A stretch of 63,225 nucleotides of DNA from Candidatus Fusicatenibacter intestinigallinarum (GCA_019119555.1 DWWU01000037.1:1-63225); one strand, 5' to 3'; numbered from the stretch's first letter, positions 1 through 9,204 are shown. Program-made: numbers and translations. Notes: generated by a model not told the origin, from the letters alone.

Positions 1-1323
1 ATACTTCTGATCTGTGTTCCGCTGATCCCGGTTTCCATTGTTGCGGTTCAGAAATTTGCGAAAAAACTTCTGAACAGATACTGGGGAATCTATACCGGTC
101 TGGGGGACAGCTTCCTGGAAAATCTGCAGGGACTCACGACGCTGAAGATTTATCAGGCGGACGGACAGAAAGCGCAGGAGATGGACCGGGAAGCCGAACA
201 GTTCCGGAAGATCACGATGAAGGTGCTGACCATGCAGCTGAATTCCATCAGCGTGATGGATATTGTCGCTTACGGCGGTGCGGCGGCGGGGATGATCGTG
301 GCGGTCGGCGAGTACCTGTCCGGCAGACTTACGTTTGCCGGCGCGCTGACGATGCTTCTGCTTGCCTCGGAATTTTTTATTCCCCTTCGCCTGCTGGGAT
401 CGTTTTTTCATATTGCAATGAATGGAATGGCTGCCAGCGACAAGATTTTCCGGCTTCTGGATCTGCCGGAACCGGAAAGAGGAGTGAAGGCGACGGAAGG
501 AGCGCAGCTGAAGGTGATGTTTGAGAACGTAGGATTTTCTTACGAGGAGAACAGGGAGATCCTGAAACATGTATCCCTGGAACTCCCTGCCGGATCGCTG
601 GTCTCTCTGGTGGGAGAATCCGGATGCGGCAAGAGTACGGTTGCCGCGGTACTGACAGGAAGAAACAGAGGGTATCAGGGAAGCGTCTGTCTTGGCGGCG
701 TTGAGCTGTCGGAGATTTCCGAGGCGGCGCTGATGCGTTCCGTGACCCGGGTGGCGCATAACAGTTACCTGTTCAAGGGAACGGTGGAGGAGAATCTTCG
801 GATGGGCTGTCCGGATGCCGGACGGGAAGAAATGATTGCTGTGCTGAAAAAGGTGAATCTCTGGGGCTTCCTGCAGGAACAGGAGGGACTGGAGACGAGG
901 CTTCAGGAGCGGGGCAGCAACCTTTCGGGCGGACAGTGCCAGCGTCTGGCGCTTGCCCGGGCGCTGCTTCATGATACGCCGGTTTATATCTTTGACGAGG
1001 CTACCTCCAACATCGATGTGGAGAGCGAGGAGATGATCATGGAGGTGATCCGGGATCTGGCGAAGACCAGAACCGTACTTCTGATCTCCCACCGGCTGGC
1101 CAATGTGGTGACGTCCGGGTGCATTTATATGATGGTCAGAGGAGAAATCGTGGAATCCGGTACCCACGAAGAGCTGATGAGCCGGAACGGAAAATACCGG
1201 AAGCTGTTTGACAGCCAGCGTCAGCTGGAGGATTACGGAAGCAGAAAGAGAGCGGAGCAGGACGGAAACCGTGGCCGGCAGGACAGCGCCGCTCCGGGAG
1301 CAGAAAGGAGGAAAGCGGAATGA
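1..1323 (+). CDS. ABC exporter ATPase/permease, CydD-like half (5' truncated by window edge)
   Basis: The reading frame is open from base 1, so the true start lies outside the window; 440 residues are visible. The visible part holds the last membrane helices of the permease domain, with wording typical of CydD-type exporters (LQGLTTLKIYQAD and later FFIPLRLLGSFFH). A complete ATPase domain follows: Walker A GESGCGKST, signature LSGGQ, Walker B VYIFDEATSNID and an H-loop in LLISHRL. Its stop overlaps the next start (ATGA at 1320-1323), so the two halves are translationally coupled and presumably form a heterodimer. CydDC exports thiols such as cysteine and glutathione; substrate assignment here is inference. 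Confidence 0.88.
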   Translation: MLLICVPLIPVSIVAVQKFAKKLLNRYWGIYTGLGDSFLENLQGLTTLKIYQADGQKAQEMDREAEQFRKITMKVLTMQLNSISVMDIVAYGGAAAGMIVAVGEYLSGRLTFAGALTMLLLASEFFIPLRLLGSFFHIAMNGMAASDKIFRLLDLPEPERGVKATEGAQLKVMFENVGFSYEENREILKHVSLELPAGSLVSLVGESGCGKSTVAAVLTGRNRGYQGSVCLGGVELSEISEAALMRSVTRVAHNSYLFKGTVEENLRMGCPDAGREEMIAVLKKVNLWGFLQEQEGLETRLQERGSNLSGGQCQRLALARALLHDTPVYIFDEATSNIDVESEEMIMEVIRDLAKTRTVLLISHRLANVVTSGCIYMMVRGEIVESGTHEELMSRNGKYRKLFDSQRQLEDYGSRKRAEQDGNRGRQDSAAPGAERRKAE

Positions 1324-3008
1324 AGAGAAGAAACGGAATTCAGATTATGGGAAGTCTGATCGGCCTGGTACGGCCGCTGATTCATATCATGGCAGCTGCC
1401 GTTGTGATGGGAGTGATTGGATATCTGTGTGCGATTTTTCTGACGATTCTTGCGGGAAGCGTACTGGTGCGGGAACTGCTGTCCCGGTCGGGCGCGGTTC
1501 TGCAGGACGGTTTCCTGTACGCTTTTTCCTATAAAGAAATTCTTGCGGCACTGGTGATCCTTGCGGTCCTGCGGGGTGTGCTCCACTATATCGAGCAGTA
1601 CTGCAATCACTTTATTGCCTTTAAGCTCCTGGCGATGATCCGGCATAAGGTGTTCGCGGCGCTGCGGAAACTCTGCCCGGCGAAGCTGGAAGGGAGAGAC
1701 AGGGGCAACCTGATTTCAATTATCACGACAGATATTGAACTTCTGGAAGTCTTTTATGCCCATACGATTTCGCCTGTCGCAATCGCAGTCCTCACATCCC
1801 TGGCAATGGTATGCTTTATCGGAAGCTATCATCCGCTTCCGGGGATTCTGGCGCTGGCGGCCTACCTGATTGTGGGAGCGGCGCTTCCCCTGTGGAACGG
1901 AAAACGCGGCGGGACAAAAGGAATGGAATTCCGTATGGAATTCGGAGATCTGAACAGCTTTGTGCTGGATTCTCTGCGAGGTCTGGATGAGACCATTCAA
2001 TATGGCCAGGGAGAGCAGCGAAAAGAACAGATGAGCCGCCGTTCCCGCAGCCTGGGAGAACTGCAGAAAGATCTGAGCAAAATGGAAGCCTCCCAGAGAG
2101 CGCTGACGAATCTTGTGATTCTGGTCTCTTCTTTTGCAATGCTGTTTCTGGCGCTGCATCTGTACCGGAGCGGACAGACCGGTTTTGACACAGTGGTGAT
2201 CTGCACGATTGCGATGATGGGCTCCTTCGGGCCGGTGGTGGCGCTTTCCAGTCTTTCCAACAACCTGAATCAGACACTGGCCAGCGGCGAGCGTGTCCTC
2301 TCGATTCTGGAGGAGGAGCCGCAGGTCCGCGAGGTGGAGGACGGAGTCTGCACGGAATTTTCAGGGGCTTCCTGCAGACATGTGGATTTTGCCTACGGGG
2401 AGGAAACGATTCTGAGAGACTATTCCATTGGATTTCAGCCGGGGCAGATTGCCGGCATTCACGGAAGCAGCGGATCCGGGAAATCCACGCTCCTGAAGCT
2501 GCTGATGCGGTTCTGGGACGTGCAGGGAGGCGCCGTGAAGATTTCGGGAGAGAATATCCGGAAGATCTGTACCGGGAACCTGCGGGATATGGAGTCCTAC
2601 GTCACGCAGGAAACGTATCTTTTCCATGACTCCATTGCAAACAACATTGCGGTGGGAAGACCGGGCGCATCCAGGGAGGAGATTATGGAGGCGGCAAAAA
2701 AGGCGTCGATTCATGATTTTATTCTTTCTCTGCCGGACGGATATGATACAAAGGTGGGGGAACTGGGAGATACGCTTTCCGGGGGAGAGCGCCAGAGAAT
2801 CGGAATCGCCCGGGCATTTCTTCACGATGCGCCGTTTCTGCTGCTGGACGAGCCTACCAGCAATCTGGATTCTCTCAGTGAGGGGATCATTCTGCGGTCG
2901 CTGAATGAGACATGCCGGGAAAAGACGGTTGTGCTGGTTTCTCATCGGGCATCCACGATGGGCATCGCAGATGTGGTTTATGAGATGGAAAACGGAAGGA
3001 TTTCATAA
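1320..3008 (+). CDS. ABC exporter ATPase/permease, CydC-like half
   Basis: This 562-residue protein has an N-terminal permease domain with hydrophobic helices over roughly residues 15-320 and a C-terminal ATPase. The ATPase shows Walker A GSSGSGKST, signature LSGGE, Walker B FLLLDEPTSNLD and an H-loop in VLVSHRA. It starts inside the stop of the preceding exporter gene with a 4-bp overlap, the usual layout of heterodimeric exporters. Both halves carry a glutamate after Walker B, so neither site is obviously degenerate. The pair resembles CydDC, but no cytochrome bd genes are visible, so a thiol or amino acid substrate is only a guess. Confidence 0.88.
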   Translation: MKRRNGIQIMGSLIGLVRPLIHIMAAAVVMGVIGYLCAIFLTILAGSVLVRELLSRSGAVLQDGFLYAFSYKEILAALVILAVLRGVLHYIEQYCNHFIAFKLLAMIRHKVFAALRKLCPAKLEGRDRGNLISIITTDIELLEVFYAHTISPVAIAVLTSLAMVCFIGSYHPLPGILALAAYLIVGAALPLWNGKRGGTKGMEFRMEFGDLNSFVLDSLRGLDETIQYGQGEQRKEQMSRRSRSLGELQKDLSKMEASQRALTNLVILVSSFAMLFLALHLYRSGQTGFDTVVICTIAMMGSFGPVVALSSLSNNLNQTLASGERVLSILEEEPQVREVEDGVCTEFSGASCRHVDFAYGEETILRDYSIGFQPGQIAGIHGSSGSGKSTLLKLLMRFWDVQGGAVKISGENIRKICTGNLRDMESYVTQETYLFHDSIANNIAVGRPGASREEIMEAAKKASIHDFILSLPDGYDTKVGELGDTLSGGERQRIGIARAFLHDAPFLLLDEPTSNLDSLSEGIILRSLNETCREKTVVLVSHRASTMGIADVVYEMENGRIS

Positions 3009-3136
3009 CAAAGAGTTCCGCTCGCAGAACTCTCGCGCCGAGAGCGGTCGCTTTGGCGACAGATTTCTGCTTCGCGCGAGTGCGCACCCGCGGAGCGTTT
3101 TCATATAACAGGGAATGCAGTTTCCTGTTATATTCG
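3009..3136 (-). repeat. Dispersed intergenic repeat family A, copy 1
   Basis: The segment contains a 20-bp palindrome with GAGTTC arms at 3012-3031, two further GC-rich dyads around 3030-3095, and a hairpin with CAGGAAACTG-like arms near 3105-3133. The same order of parts appears inverted at 17949-18073, and partial versions lie at 27560-27630 and 35526-35600. It directly follows the ABC exporter stop. No protein is supported here. Confidence 0.8.
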
Positions 3137-3262
3137 TTTCGCCATAGGCCGGATACTTGCGGACTCTGCGTTATGATTTCAGACGCTTTCCGGCAGAACT
3201 GCCGAAAAATCAGTGGGAATTTTGTAGGTTTTCACAAAATTCCCATTTTTGCATTCTCGGGA

Positions 3263-3319
3263 TTGACATAGTTTAAGAAATAAACTATTCTGTAGAAAAC
3301 CTGTTGGTTTAACGTTAAA
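3263..3319 (+). promoter_or_regulatory. Promoter with XylR-like operator for the GH43-GH39 operon
   Basis: TTGACA at 3263-3268 and TATTCT at 3286-3291 are separated by 17 bp. Between them lies the inverted repeat ATAGTTTA-N5-TAAACTAT (3268-3288), which resembles the TAGTTT...AAACTA operator recognised by ROK-family XylR repressors. A second perfect 12-bp palindrome, TTTAACGTTAAA, lies at 3308-3319. The position of the first dyad inside the promoter fits repression relieved by xylose; regulator identity is inferred from the operator and from the xylosidase genes it controls. Confidence 0.65.
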
Positions 3320-3361
3320 TATAAAAGAAAGGCTGGAAAGAAAGTCAGGAAGGAGGAAACA

Positions 3362-4882
3362 ATGAAAGTGAAAAATCCGCTTCTGTGTGTGGATATGCCG
3401 GACCCGGATCTTCTCCGGGTGGGAGACGTCTGGTATATGGTCTCCACAACCATGTTTTATCTGCCGGGGGGACCGGTTCTGCGGTCGGAAGACCTGTATC
3501 ACTGGGAAATTGTCTCTTATATTTTTGAAGAACTGGAGGACAACGAAGCTTATCGACTGCAGAATGGGAAGAACGCCTACGGATGCGGTCAGTGGGCGAC
3601 CAGCCTCACCTGGAAGGATGGCTGGTATCATGCCTGCTTTGTGTGCAACGATCTGAACCGGACGTATTTCTGCCGCACGAGAGAGGTCGAACAGAGCGGA
3701 TGGGAGAAAACCTGGGTGGAGGGAATCTATCATGATATGTCCTTTCTGTTCTGGGAAGGACGATCGTGGATTGTTTACGGAAACGGGGAACTCCGGATTG
3801 CAGAGCTGCAGGAGGATCTGATGGGAGTGAAGCAGGGAACAGACCGGCTGCTTCTTGAAACCCCGTCGGAGGGATTGAGGCTGCGCTGTGAGGGATGCAG
3901 AGCTTATGTGAGAAACGGTTATCTGTATCTTCTGCTGATCGACTGGCCAGAGGAGGGCGTCGACGGCGGAAGAAGGAGAGAAATCTGCTATCGGAGCAGG
4001 AGCCTAGACGGACCGTTCGAACGCCGGGTGCTGCTGAACGACGATGCCGGGCGCCGGGGCTGCGGAGTCGCCCAGGGAGCCCTGACCGATACCCCGTCCG
4101 GTGAATGGTACGCGATGATGTTTCAGGACCGGGGAGCAGTCGGACGGATCCCTTATCTGATGCCGGTGCGGTGGGAGGACGACTGGCCGGTGCTTGGGGA
4201 AAACGGAAAAGTACCTCTGGAGTGGGAGATGCCTTCCGGAAAAGATGCGGGAAAGAGGGATGGTGGAAGTGTGGAGGAGCTGGTAATTTCAGACAGCTTT
4301 GACCATTCGGAAAACCGTCTGGCGCTGCAGTGGCAGTGGAATCACAGTGCAGATCCGGAAGCATGGTCTTTTACAGAGCGGCCCGGCTGTCTGCGGATAA
4401 AAAATCTTCAGACGGCGTCCGGCCTTCTGGATGCAAGAAACACACTGACCCAGAGAACCGGGGAACCTTTTTCTGCGTTTGCGGTGAAACTGGACGGTTC
4501 CGGCCTGAAAGACGGAGACTTTGCGGGAATGTGCGCGCTGCAGGGATTTTACGGACAGATCGGTCTGGCGAAGGAGAACGGCATCTGGTATCTGCAGACT
4601 GTCGTGAAGGATGCCGACGGTTCTGTGCGCTGCGAGCGAATCCCAGCAGAGGAAAAACGGATCTGGCTGAAAACAGAGTTTTACTATTCGGAACAGAGAG
4701 AGGAAGCGTCCTTCTTTTTCAGCAGCGATGGGGAAAACTGGACGCCGTTTGGAAACCCTGTGAAACTGAAATTCACACTGGATATTTTTATGGGATGCCG
4801 GGTCGGTCTGTTCAGCTACGGAACGGTTCAGACCGGCGGATTTGCCGATTTCAGAGAATTCAGGCGGATCTGCGGCGGATGA
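3362..4882 (+). CDS. Glycoside hydrolase family 43 beta-xylosidase-like protein
   Basis: This 506-residue protein has no signal peptide and is expected to act in the cytosol on imported xylo-oligosaccharides. The N-terminal five-bladed propeller starts with MPDPDLL, which carries the GH43 general base Asp near residue 17. The segment YGNGELRIAEL and a Glu in CEGCRAY near residue 180 match positions of the GH43 active site. The C-terminal third (from about residue 310) looks like the concanavalin-type domain common in this family. AGGAAGGAGG precedes the ATG. It is followed by a GH39 gene on the same strand, which supports a role in xylan or arabinoxylan fragment breakdown. Exact substrate is not determined. 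Confidence 0.88.
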   Translation: MKVKNPLLCVDMPDPDLLRVGDVWYMVSTTMFYLPGGPVLRSEDLYHWEIVSYIFEELEDNEAYRLQNGKNAYGCGQWATSLTWKDGWYHACFVCNDLNRTYFCRTREVEQSGWEKTWVEGIYHDMSFLFWEGRSWIVYGNGELRIAELQEDLMGVKQGTDRLLLETPSEGLRLRCEGCRAYVRNGYLYLLLIDWPEEGVDGGRRREICYRSRSLDGPFERRVLLNDDAGRRGCGVAQGALTDTPSGEWYAMMFQDRGAVGRIPYLMPVRWEDDWPVLGENGKVPLEWEMPSGKDAGKRDGGSVEELVISDSFDHSENRLALQWQWNHSADPEAWSFTERPGCLRIKNLQTASGLLDARNTLTQRTGEPFSAFAVKLDGSGLKDGDFAGMCALQGFYGQIGLAKENGIWYLQTVVKDADGSVRCERIPAEEKRIWLKTEFYYSEQREEASFFFSSDGENWTPFGNPVKLKFTLDIFMGCRVGLFSYGTVQTGGFADFREFRRICGG

Positions 4883-5006
4883 TTTCCGGATGACTTCCCG
4901 TGCTGCCTGTGCCTGCAGAGAGGCTGCAGCGGTACGGGAGAAGGCAATTGCCGTTCAGACGGCGGAACGGACACTGAATGAAAAGAGAAAAAGGGGAAAA
5001 AGGCAA

Positions 5007-6509
5007 ATGGAAAAAAAGAGATACAAGATAGAAGAGGGCGCTGAGCTCCCGTTTCAGAATCATGTGGATTTCTGCATCGGTACCGGGCGCATGGGACTGG
5101 CGCTGCAGCGGGAATACCAGGAACAGTTGGCTCTGGTACAGGAGGAGATCGGTTTTCAGCACATCCGGGGCCATGGGCTGTTCTGTGACGACATGGCGAT
5201 CTATCAGGAACTGATCAGGGAGGATGGAACGGTTCGCGCGGAATACAACTTCACTTATCTGGATCTGGTGATGGACAGTTATCGGCGGCTGGGGCTGAAA
5301 CCATTTCTGGAGCTGGGATTTATGCCGGAGAAACTGGCCAGCGGAACCCAGACGGTCTTTTACTGGAAGGGAAATGTGACGCCGCCGAAGGACTATGACG
5401 GGTGGTGCGCGCTTGTACAGGCAACGCTGCGACATCTGATGGAGAGATACGGCGTCGGAGAGGTGGTCACATGGCCGGTAGAGGTGTGGAATGAACCGAA
5501 TCTGCCCGGATTCTGGAAGGACGCGGATATGCAGGAGTATTTTCACCTGTTTGAGCGGACATTTGCCGCGGTAAAAGAAGTGGACGGGCGGTTCCGGGTC
5601 GGCGGGCCGGCAGTCTGCGGCGGAACGGATGAAATCTGGATCCGGGCGTTTCTGGAGTTCTGCAGGGACAGAAAGATCCCGGTGGATTTTGTCACAAGAC
5701 ATCATTATACGACGGAGGTGCCGGAGGAGTCCGGACACTATGGCTATATGAAACTGATGAGACCGGAGGATGGATTTGCCAATCTCCGGACGACCAGGGA
5801 GATTATCGACAGTTTTGAGGAATATCGTGGACTGGAGATTCATATCACAGAGTTCAATACCTCTTATATCCCGAATGCGCCGATTCATGACACCAACCGG
5901 AACGCTGCCTATATCGCTCATCAGCTTTCAAGGCTGGGAGAGTTCGGGGAATCCTATTCTTACTGGACCTTCGGAGATATATTTGAGGAAAAGGGAGTAC
6001 CGTTTACGCCGTTTCACGGAGGGTTCGGCCTGGTGGCCAACGGATGCATTCCGAAACCTACGTTCTGGGTATTTCAGTTTTTCAAGCAGCTGAAGGGAAC
6101 CTGTGTGCACCGGTCAGAGGAAGCGGTGATCGTAAAGACAGAAGAGGGAACTTACCGGGGAATCGCCTGGCTGGAGAGTCTGGAGCGAAGCGGGAAAGAG
6201 CTGGAACTTTGCTTTGAACTGCCTGCGGACAGAGAGAGCTACAGTGTGCTGACAAGGACCGTGGATGAGGAAACCTGCAATCCCCTTGCTCTGTGGCATG
6301 GAATGGGAGAACCCGCCAGCCTGAGCGACAGGCAGAAAAAGCTTCTCCGGGAAGCGGCGGTGCCTGCCGTGCATGCGGAAATGCAGGCGGCGGAAGACGG
6401 AATGCTTCTGCTGTCCATCCGCCTGAAAGAATATGGTGTGATCTGGTTTGAGGCATCCCCGGCCAGACTGTGTCCGGACCGGGGATACGACTATGAGAGA
6501 GTGATATAA
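5007..6509 (+). CDS. Glycoside hydrolase family 39 beta-xylosidase-like protein
   Basis: The 500-residue protein matches the GH39 (alpha/beta)8 barrel. The N-terminal text FQHIRGHGLFCDD is typical, the acid/base Glu lies in EVWNEPN near residue 162, and the nucleophile Glu lies in HITEFNTSY near residue 281. No signal peptide is visible. I chose the ATG at 5007 because the frame upstream back to 4842 has no recognisable family sequence and overlaps the GH43 end; the ribosome site (GGGGAAAAAGG) is weak. It forms an operon with the GH43 gene and is likely regulated from the XylR-like promoter at 3263. Confidence 0.88.
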   Translation: MEKKRYKIEEGAELPFQNHVDFCIGTGRMGLALQREYQEQLALVQEEIGFQHIRGHGLFCDDMAIYQELIREDGTVRAEYNFTYLDLVMDSYRRLGLKPFLELGFMPEKLASGTQTVFYWKGNVTPPKDYDGWCALVQATLRHLMERYGVGEVVTWPVEVWNEPNLPGFWKDADMQEYFHLFERTFAAVKEVDGRFRVGGPAVCGGTDEIWIRAFLEFCRDRKIPVDFVTRHHYTTEVPEESGHYGYMKLMRPEDGFANLRTTREIIDSFEEYRGLEIHITEFNTSYIPNAPIHDTNRNAAYIAHQLSRLGEFGESYSYWTFGDIFEEKGVPFTPFHGGFGLVANGCIPKPTFWVFQFFKQLKGTCVHRSEEAVIVKTEEGTYRGIAWLESLERSGKELELCFELPADRESYSVLTRTVDEETCNPLALWHGMGEPASLSDRQKKLLREAAVPAVHAEMQAAEDGMLLLSIRLKEYGVIWFEASPARLCPDRGYDYERVI

Positions 6510-6522
6510 TGTTCAGAAATAT

Positions 6523-7746
6523 TTAATGTGTTTTTCCTTCGGAATCGTCTGTACCGGCGTCGGACGGTTCCGGCGCTTCGGCGGTCTGACCGGAGGGAGC
6601 AGCAGAGCTTCCCCCGGCATGGGCCGCCTTTTTTTCGGCCCGGCGCACGTCATCGCTGATCAGCTGATAAACTGCGGCAGCCAGTGGAACGCCCACCAGC
6701 ATGCCGGGGATGCCGGCCAGTCCGCCGCCGATGGTGACGGCTGCGATCACCCAGATGCCAGGGAGACCGATGGAGGAACCGACTGTTTTCGGATAGATCA
6801 GGTTGCCTTCCAGCTGCTGCAGGACAATGATAAAGACCAGAAATCCCAATGCCTGGAGAGGACTTTCCGTGAAGATCATAAACGCACCGACAGCTGCGCC
6901 CAGATACGCGCCGAGAATCGGAATCAGCGCGGTGGCGGCAATGGTAGCGCCCACCATCAGGGCATAGGGGAAACGGAAGATCCACATACCGACAGTACAG
7001 AGGACGCCGAGAATCAGCGCCTCCAGGCACTGGCCGATGATGAAATTCTGAAATTTCACGTTAAAAATTTTCAGCACATATCCAAGCCGGAACGTAAACG
7101 CAGAGCCCATGTATCGCCGGCAGAGCCTTTTCAGCTGACGGATGAGCTTTTCCTTTCCGAACAGCAGGTAGAGGGCAAAGATCACTGCAAATACAGTATC
7201 CATCGCGATGCCAGCCAGAGAGCCGAAGACGCTGACTGCAGATCCGAGAATTCCGGTGACTCCCTGGAGAACGAGATTTATCACCCGCTGTACTGTTTCG
7301 CGGATATCCAGTTCCTGCCCGAGGTACTGACTGATGAAAGAAGGAAGCGCATCCGGATTTTCCGTCAGCCAGGTCTGCGCCTGCTGAAGATAACCGATCG
7401 CCTCCTGGATAATCAGAGCAAGAGCGTTGATCAGTTCCGGGATTACCATCCGGATAATAAAAGCCGCCGCCAGAAGAATCAGAATGACGGACAGAAGCAG
7501 GCAGACCGGCCGGCGGCTTTTGCGGATGTATTTATTTTCACTGTTTGGAAAATAATGTTTTTCAAACTTTTTCATCGGGATGTTCAGCGTAAATGCGATT
7601 GCTGCTCCCGCAAGCAGGGGAAGGATGACTCCCCAGAGTTTTCCCAGCGCGGCGATCAGAATATCGAAATATCGTATCCCGAGGATCAGCAGCGCGGCGA
7701 GAACGAAAATCTGCAGGATGCGTGGTTCCGGTTTTTTGGGTTTCAT
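6523..7746 (-). CDS. AI-2E family (UPF0118) transporter
   Basis: This 407-residue integral membrane protein has about eight hydrophobic segments, including FVLAALLILGIRYFDILIAA at the N-terminus, and the conserved GxxxGxPxG-like C-terminal region with GIPGMLVGVPLAA. This architecture is typical of the AI-2E/UPF0118 family, whose members include autoinducer-2 exporters and cation/proton antiporters. The C-terminal tail from about residue 370 is rich in Ala, Glu and Ser and probably disordered. It converges with the GH39 gene, only 13 bp apart, with no obvious hairpin between them. Substrate is unknown. Confidence 0.9.
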   Translation of the reverse strand: MKPKKPEPRILQIFVLAALLILGIRYFDILIAALGKLWGVILPLLAGAAIAFTLNIPMKKFEKHYFPNSENKYIRKSRRPVCLLLSVILILLAAAFIIRMVIPELINALALIIQEAIGYLQQAQTWLTENPDALPSFISQYLGQELDIRETVQRVINLVLQGVTGILGSAVSVFGSLAGIAMDTVFAVIFALYLLFGKEKLIRQLKRLCRRYMGSAFTFRLGYVLKIFNVKFQNFIIGQCLEALILGVLCTVGMWIFRFPYALMVGATIAATALIPILGAYLGAAVGAFMIFTESPLQALGFLVFIIVLQQLEGNLIYPKTVGSSIGLPGIWVIAAVTIGGGLAGIPGMLVGVPLAAAVYQLISDDVRRAEKKAAHAGGSSAAPSGQTAEAPEPSDAGTDDSEGKTH

Positions 7747-7778
7747 AATATTCCTCCCATCAGGTAAAGTCTGGAACC

Positions 7779-7807
7779 ATTATAGCCTATTACAGAAGGA
7801 AACACAA
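7779..7807 (-). promoter_or_regulatory. Promoter of the AI-2E transporter gene
   Basis: On the minus strand TTGTGT (7802-7807) and TATAAT (7779-7784) are 17 bp apart. A GGGAGGA ribosome site lies just before the ATG at 7746. Confidence 0.5.
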
Positions 7808-7826
7808 GGAAGCAATTCAAAGACAC

Positions 7827-7915
7827 CGCAGGCATGATACATTCATACGCTCTGTGCAGTGAATGTGCAGACCTGATGGAACTGTGATTATAGCAGTTCA
7901 GCTGGCAGTGATATA
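7827..7915 (-). repeat. Dispersed repeat family C with adjoining B-like part
   Basis: Read on the minus strand, 7827-7890 contains CAGGTCTGCACA, a dyad closing with TGCACAGAG, then CGTATGAA and CATGCCTG. This order is shared with copies at 13903, 14891, 18672, 35109, 53354 and 61174. Immediately to the right, 7889-7915 (TATAGCAGTTCAGC...) resembles repeat family B. The rest of the 7747-8202 spacer holds no gene that I can support apart from a possible 9-codon leader at 8030. Confidence 0.7.
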
Positions 7916-8029
7916 TTTACAGAAATCTTACAATGTTCAGAAAATAATTCCGGGTGCATTCCTTTTATGATAAAATAAGGAAAACAATGTTTTTCCGGCG
8001 GCGGAGAAATGGTCGAAGGAGGAGTGTAT

Positions 8030-8059
8030 ATGAAATACCGGAAATTGCCGGGAAACTGA
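8030..8059 (+). CDS. Possible 9-residue leader peptide
   Basis: A strong ribosome site (GGAGGAG, 5 bases before the ATG) precedes a nine-codon frame encoding MKYRKLPGN and then TGA. It lies 143 bp upstream of the HNH-repeat protein gene. It may be a translated leader, or the start of a gene broken by a frameshift; no recognisable protein continues in any frame. Confidence 0.25.
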   Translation: MKYRKLPGN

Positions 8060-8202
8060 CGGTCAGAGCGAACGCCTATATCCAGTGCGGACACTGCGAG
8101 CGGCGATGTCTGTTTCAGGTAAAGCAGATGCAGAGAATGCAGACGATCCGGGGAAGCATTCCGCTCCGAACAGGAAAAAAATGCAGAAGAGGGAGCTGAG
8201 AG

Positions 8203-9204
8203 ATGAGCACAGAGGGAAAAGTGAGTTCCGGACAGAAGGAAAAGCTGCAGACGCTGCTGCAGGCGGCAGCGTCCGCCAGTGATATGGATCAGGGACGTCA
8301 GGAAACTTCCGGTTTTCTGTATCAGGAATTTTCTCTTGAGACACAGAGAGGACGGAACTTTTACGCAGAGCTGGAGGATTCCGTTCTTCTGGAACTGCTG
8401 CGGGAGAGAGCCAGGGAGCTGGACCATTCCCCGTCTCAGAAGGAAGTATTCTGGGTGCTGAGGGAATACATCCGGAAAAGATTCCGCAGATGGCCTTATG
8501 CGCTGGAAGCGGCCGGACTGAAACGGTCTTCCGGTTCTGGCGGCAGATCCTGGAGCGAGATGGAGGAGGAAAAGAAGAGGTATCGGGTTCTGATGGGAAT
8601 GCTCCGGCAGAAGGCAAAGGAGCTGTGCCGGATTCCCCATCCTTCGGACGTGCCGGAACTGTGTGCGGAACTGAAAAAATATGAGAAAGACTGGAGCGTT
8701 ATCGTGCAGGCCGCCGGTCTGGATGCGGAGTTTTTCGGGAAGAACGCGGTCTATCTGGTGGAGAATCTGGATGAGACGTCCGAAAGGTATCTCCGGGAGA
8801 TCCGGAGGAAGGCGGAGGAGACAGGAAGACCTCCGAGAAAGAGCGAGGTACCCCGGGAAGTGCAGGAAACGCTGATTGCAAGCTGTAAAAGCTGGAGAAA
8901 CGCTCTGTACCAGGTGGGACTGGAGCCGGTGGCGAGAATCCGGCCGTTTTCTTCCACGCATATTGATTACCGGCAGGTGTCCGGCTCCCGGAATCACAGC
9001 CAGGCGCTGTATGATTGTTGCTACCTCCTGGTAAATCCCGATGAGACGACAGTTAGAGATCTGCAGAAACTGCAGGAAATCCGCGAAACGCTGGGAAGAG
9101 ATCCTGAAAAGAAGGAGGTCCCGAAGGAACTGTGGAAACGGCTTCAGAAAGTCTGTGGTTCCTGGACGAACGTGTTGTATCAGTTAAAGCACAGACCTGG
9201 CTGA
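8203..9204 (+). CDS. Protein of four homing-endonuclease-associated (HNH_repeat-like) units, no nuclease domain
   Basis: The 333-residue protein is built of four helical repeats of roughly 50-60 residues. Each runs from a basic helix through a proline-containing link to W...ALxxxGL. The endings are WPYALEAAGL, WSVIVQAAGL, WRNALYQVGL and WTNVLYQLKH, and the middles include HSPSQKEV, RIPHPSDV, RPPRKSEV and RDPEKKEV. This pattern matches the homing-endonuclease-associated repeat known from Pfam as HNH_repeat, a DNA-binding helix-turn-helix-like unit. No HNH or GIY-YIG motif is present. Ribosome site GAGGGAG. A DNA-binding role is inferred; no target is known. Confidence 0.6.
   Translation: MSTEGKVSSGQKEKLQTLLQAAASASDMDQGRQETSGFLYQEFSLETQRGRNFYAELEDSVLLELLRERARELDHSPSQKEVFWVLREYIRKRFRRWPYALEAAGLKRSSGSGGRSWSEMEEEKKRYRVLMGMLRQKAKELCRIPHPSDVPELCAELKKYEKDWSVIVQAAGLDAEFFGKNAVYLVENLDETSERYLREIRRKAEETGRPPRKSEVPREVQETLIASCKSWRNALYQVGLEPVARIRPFSSTHIDYRQVSGSRNHSQALYDCCYLLVNPDETTVRDLQKLQEIRETLGRDPEKKEVPKELWKRLQKVCGSWTNVLYQLKHRPG

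Noticed and set aside
6526-7767. A 413-codon plus-strand frame opposite the AI-2E transporter
   Set aside because: Highly charged, no motifs, no ribosome site; the minus-strand protein has clear membrane helices and family motifs.
7954-8199. An 81-codon frame encoding a basic, Cys-containing peptide upstream of the HNH-repeat gene
   Set aside because: Its ATG lacks a ribosome site, the strong site at 8017 serves another frame, and the text has no recognisable pattern.
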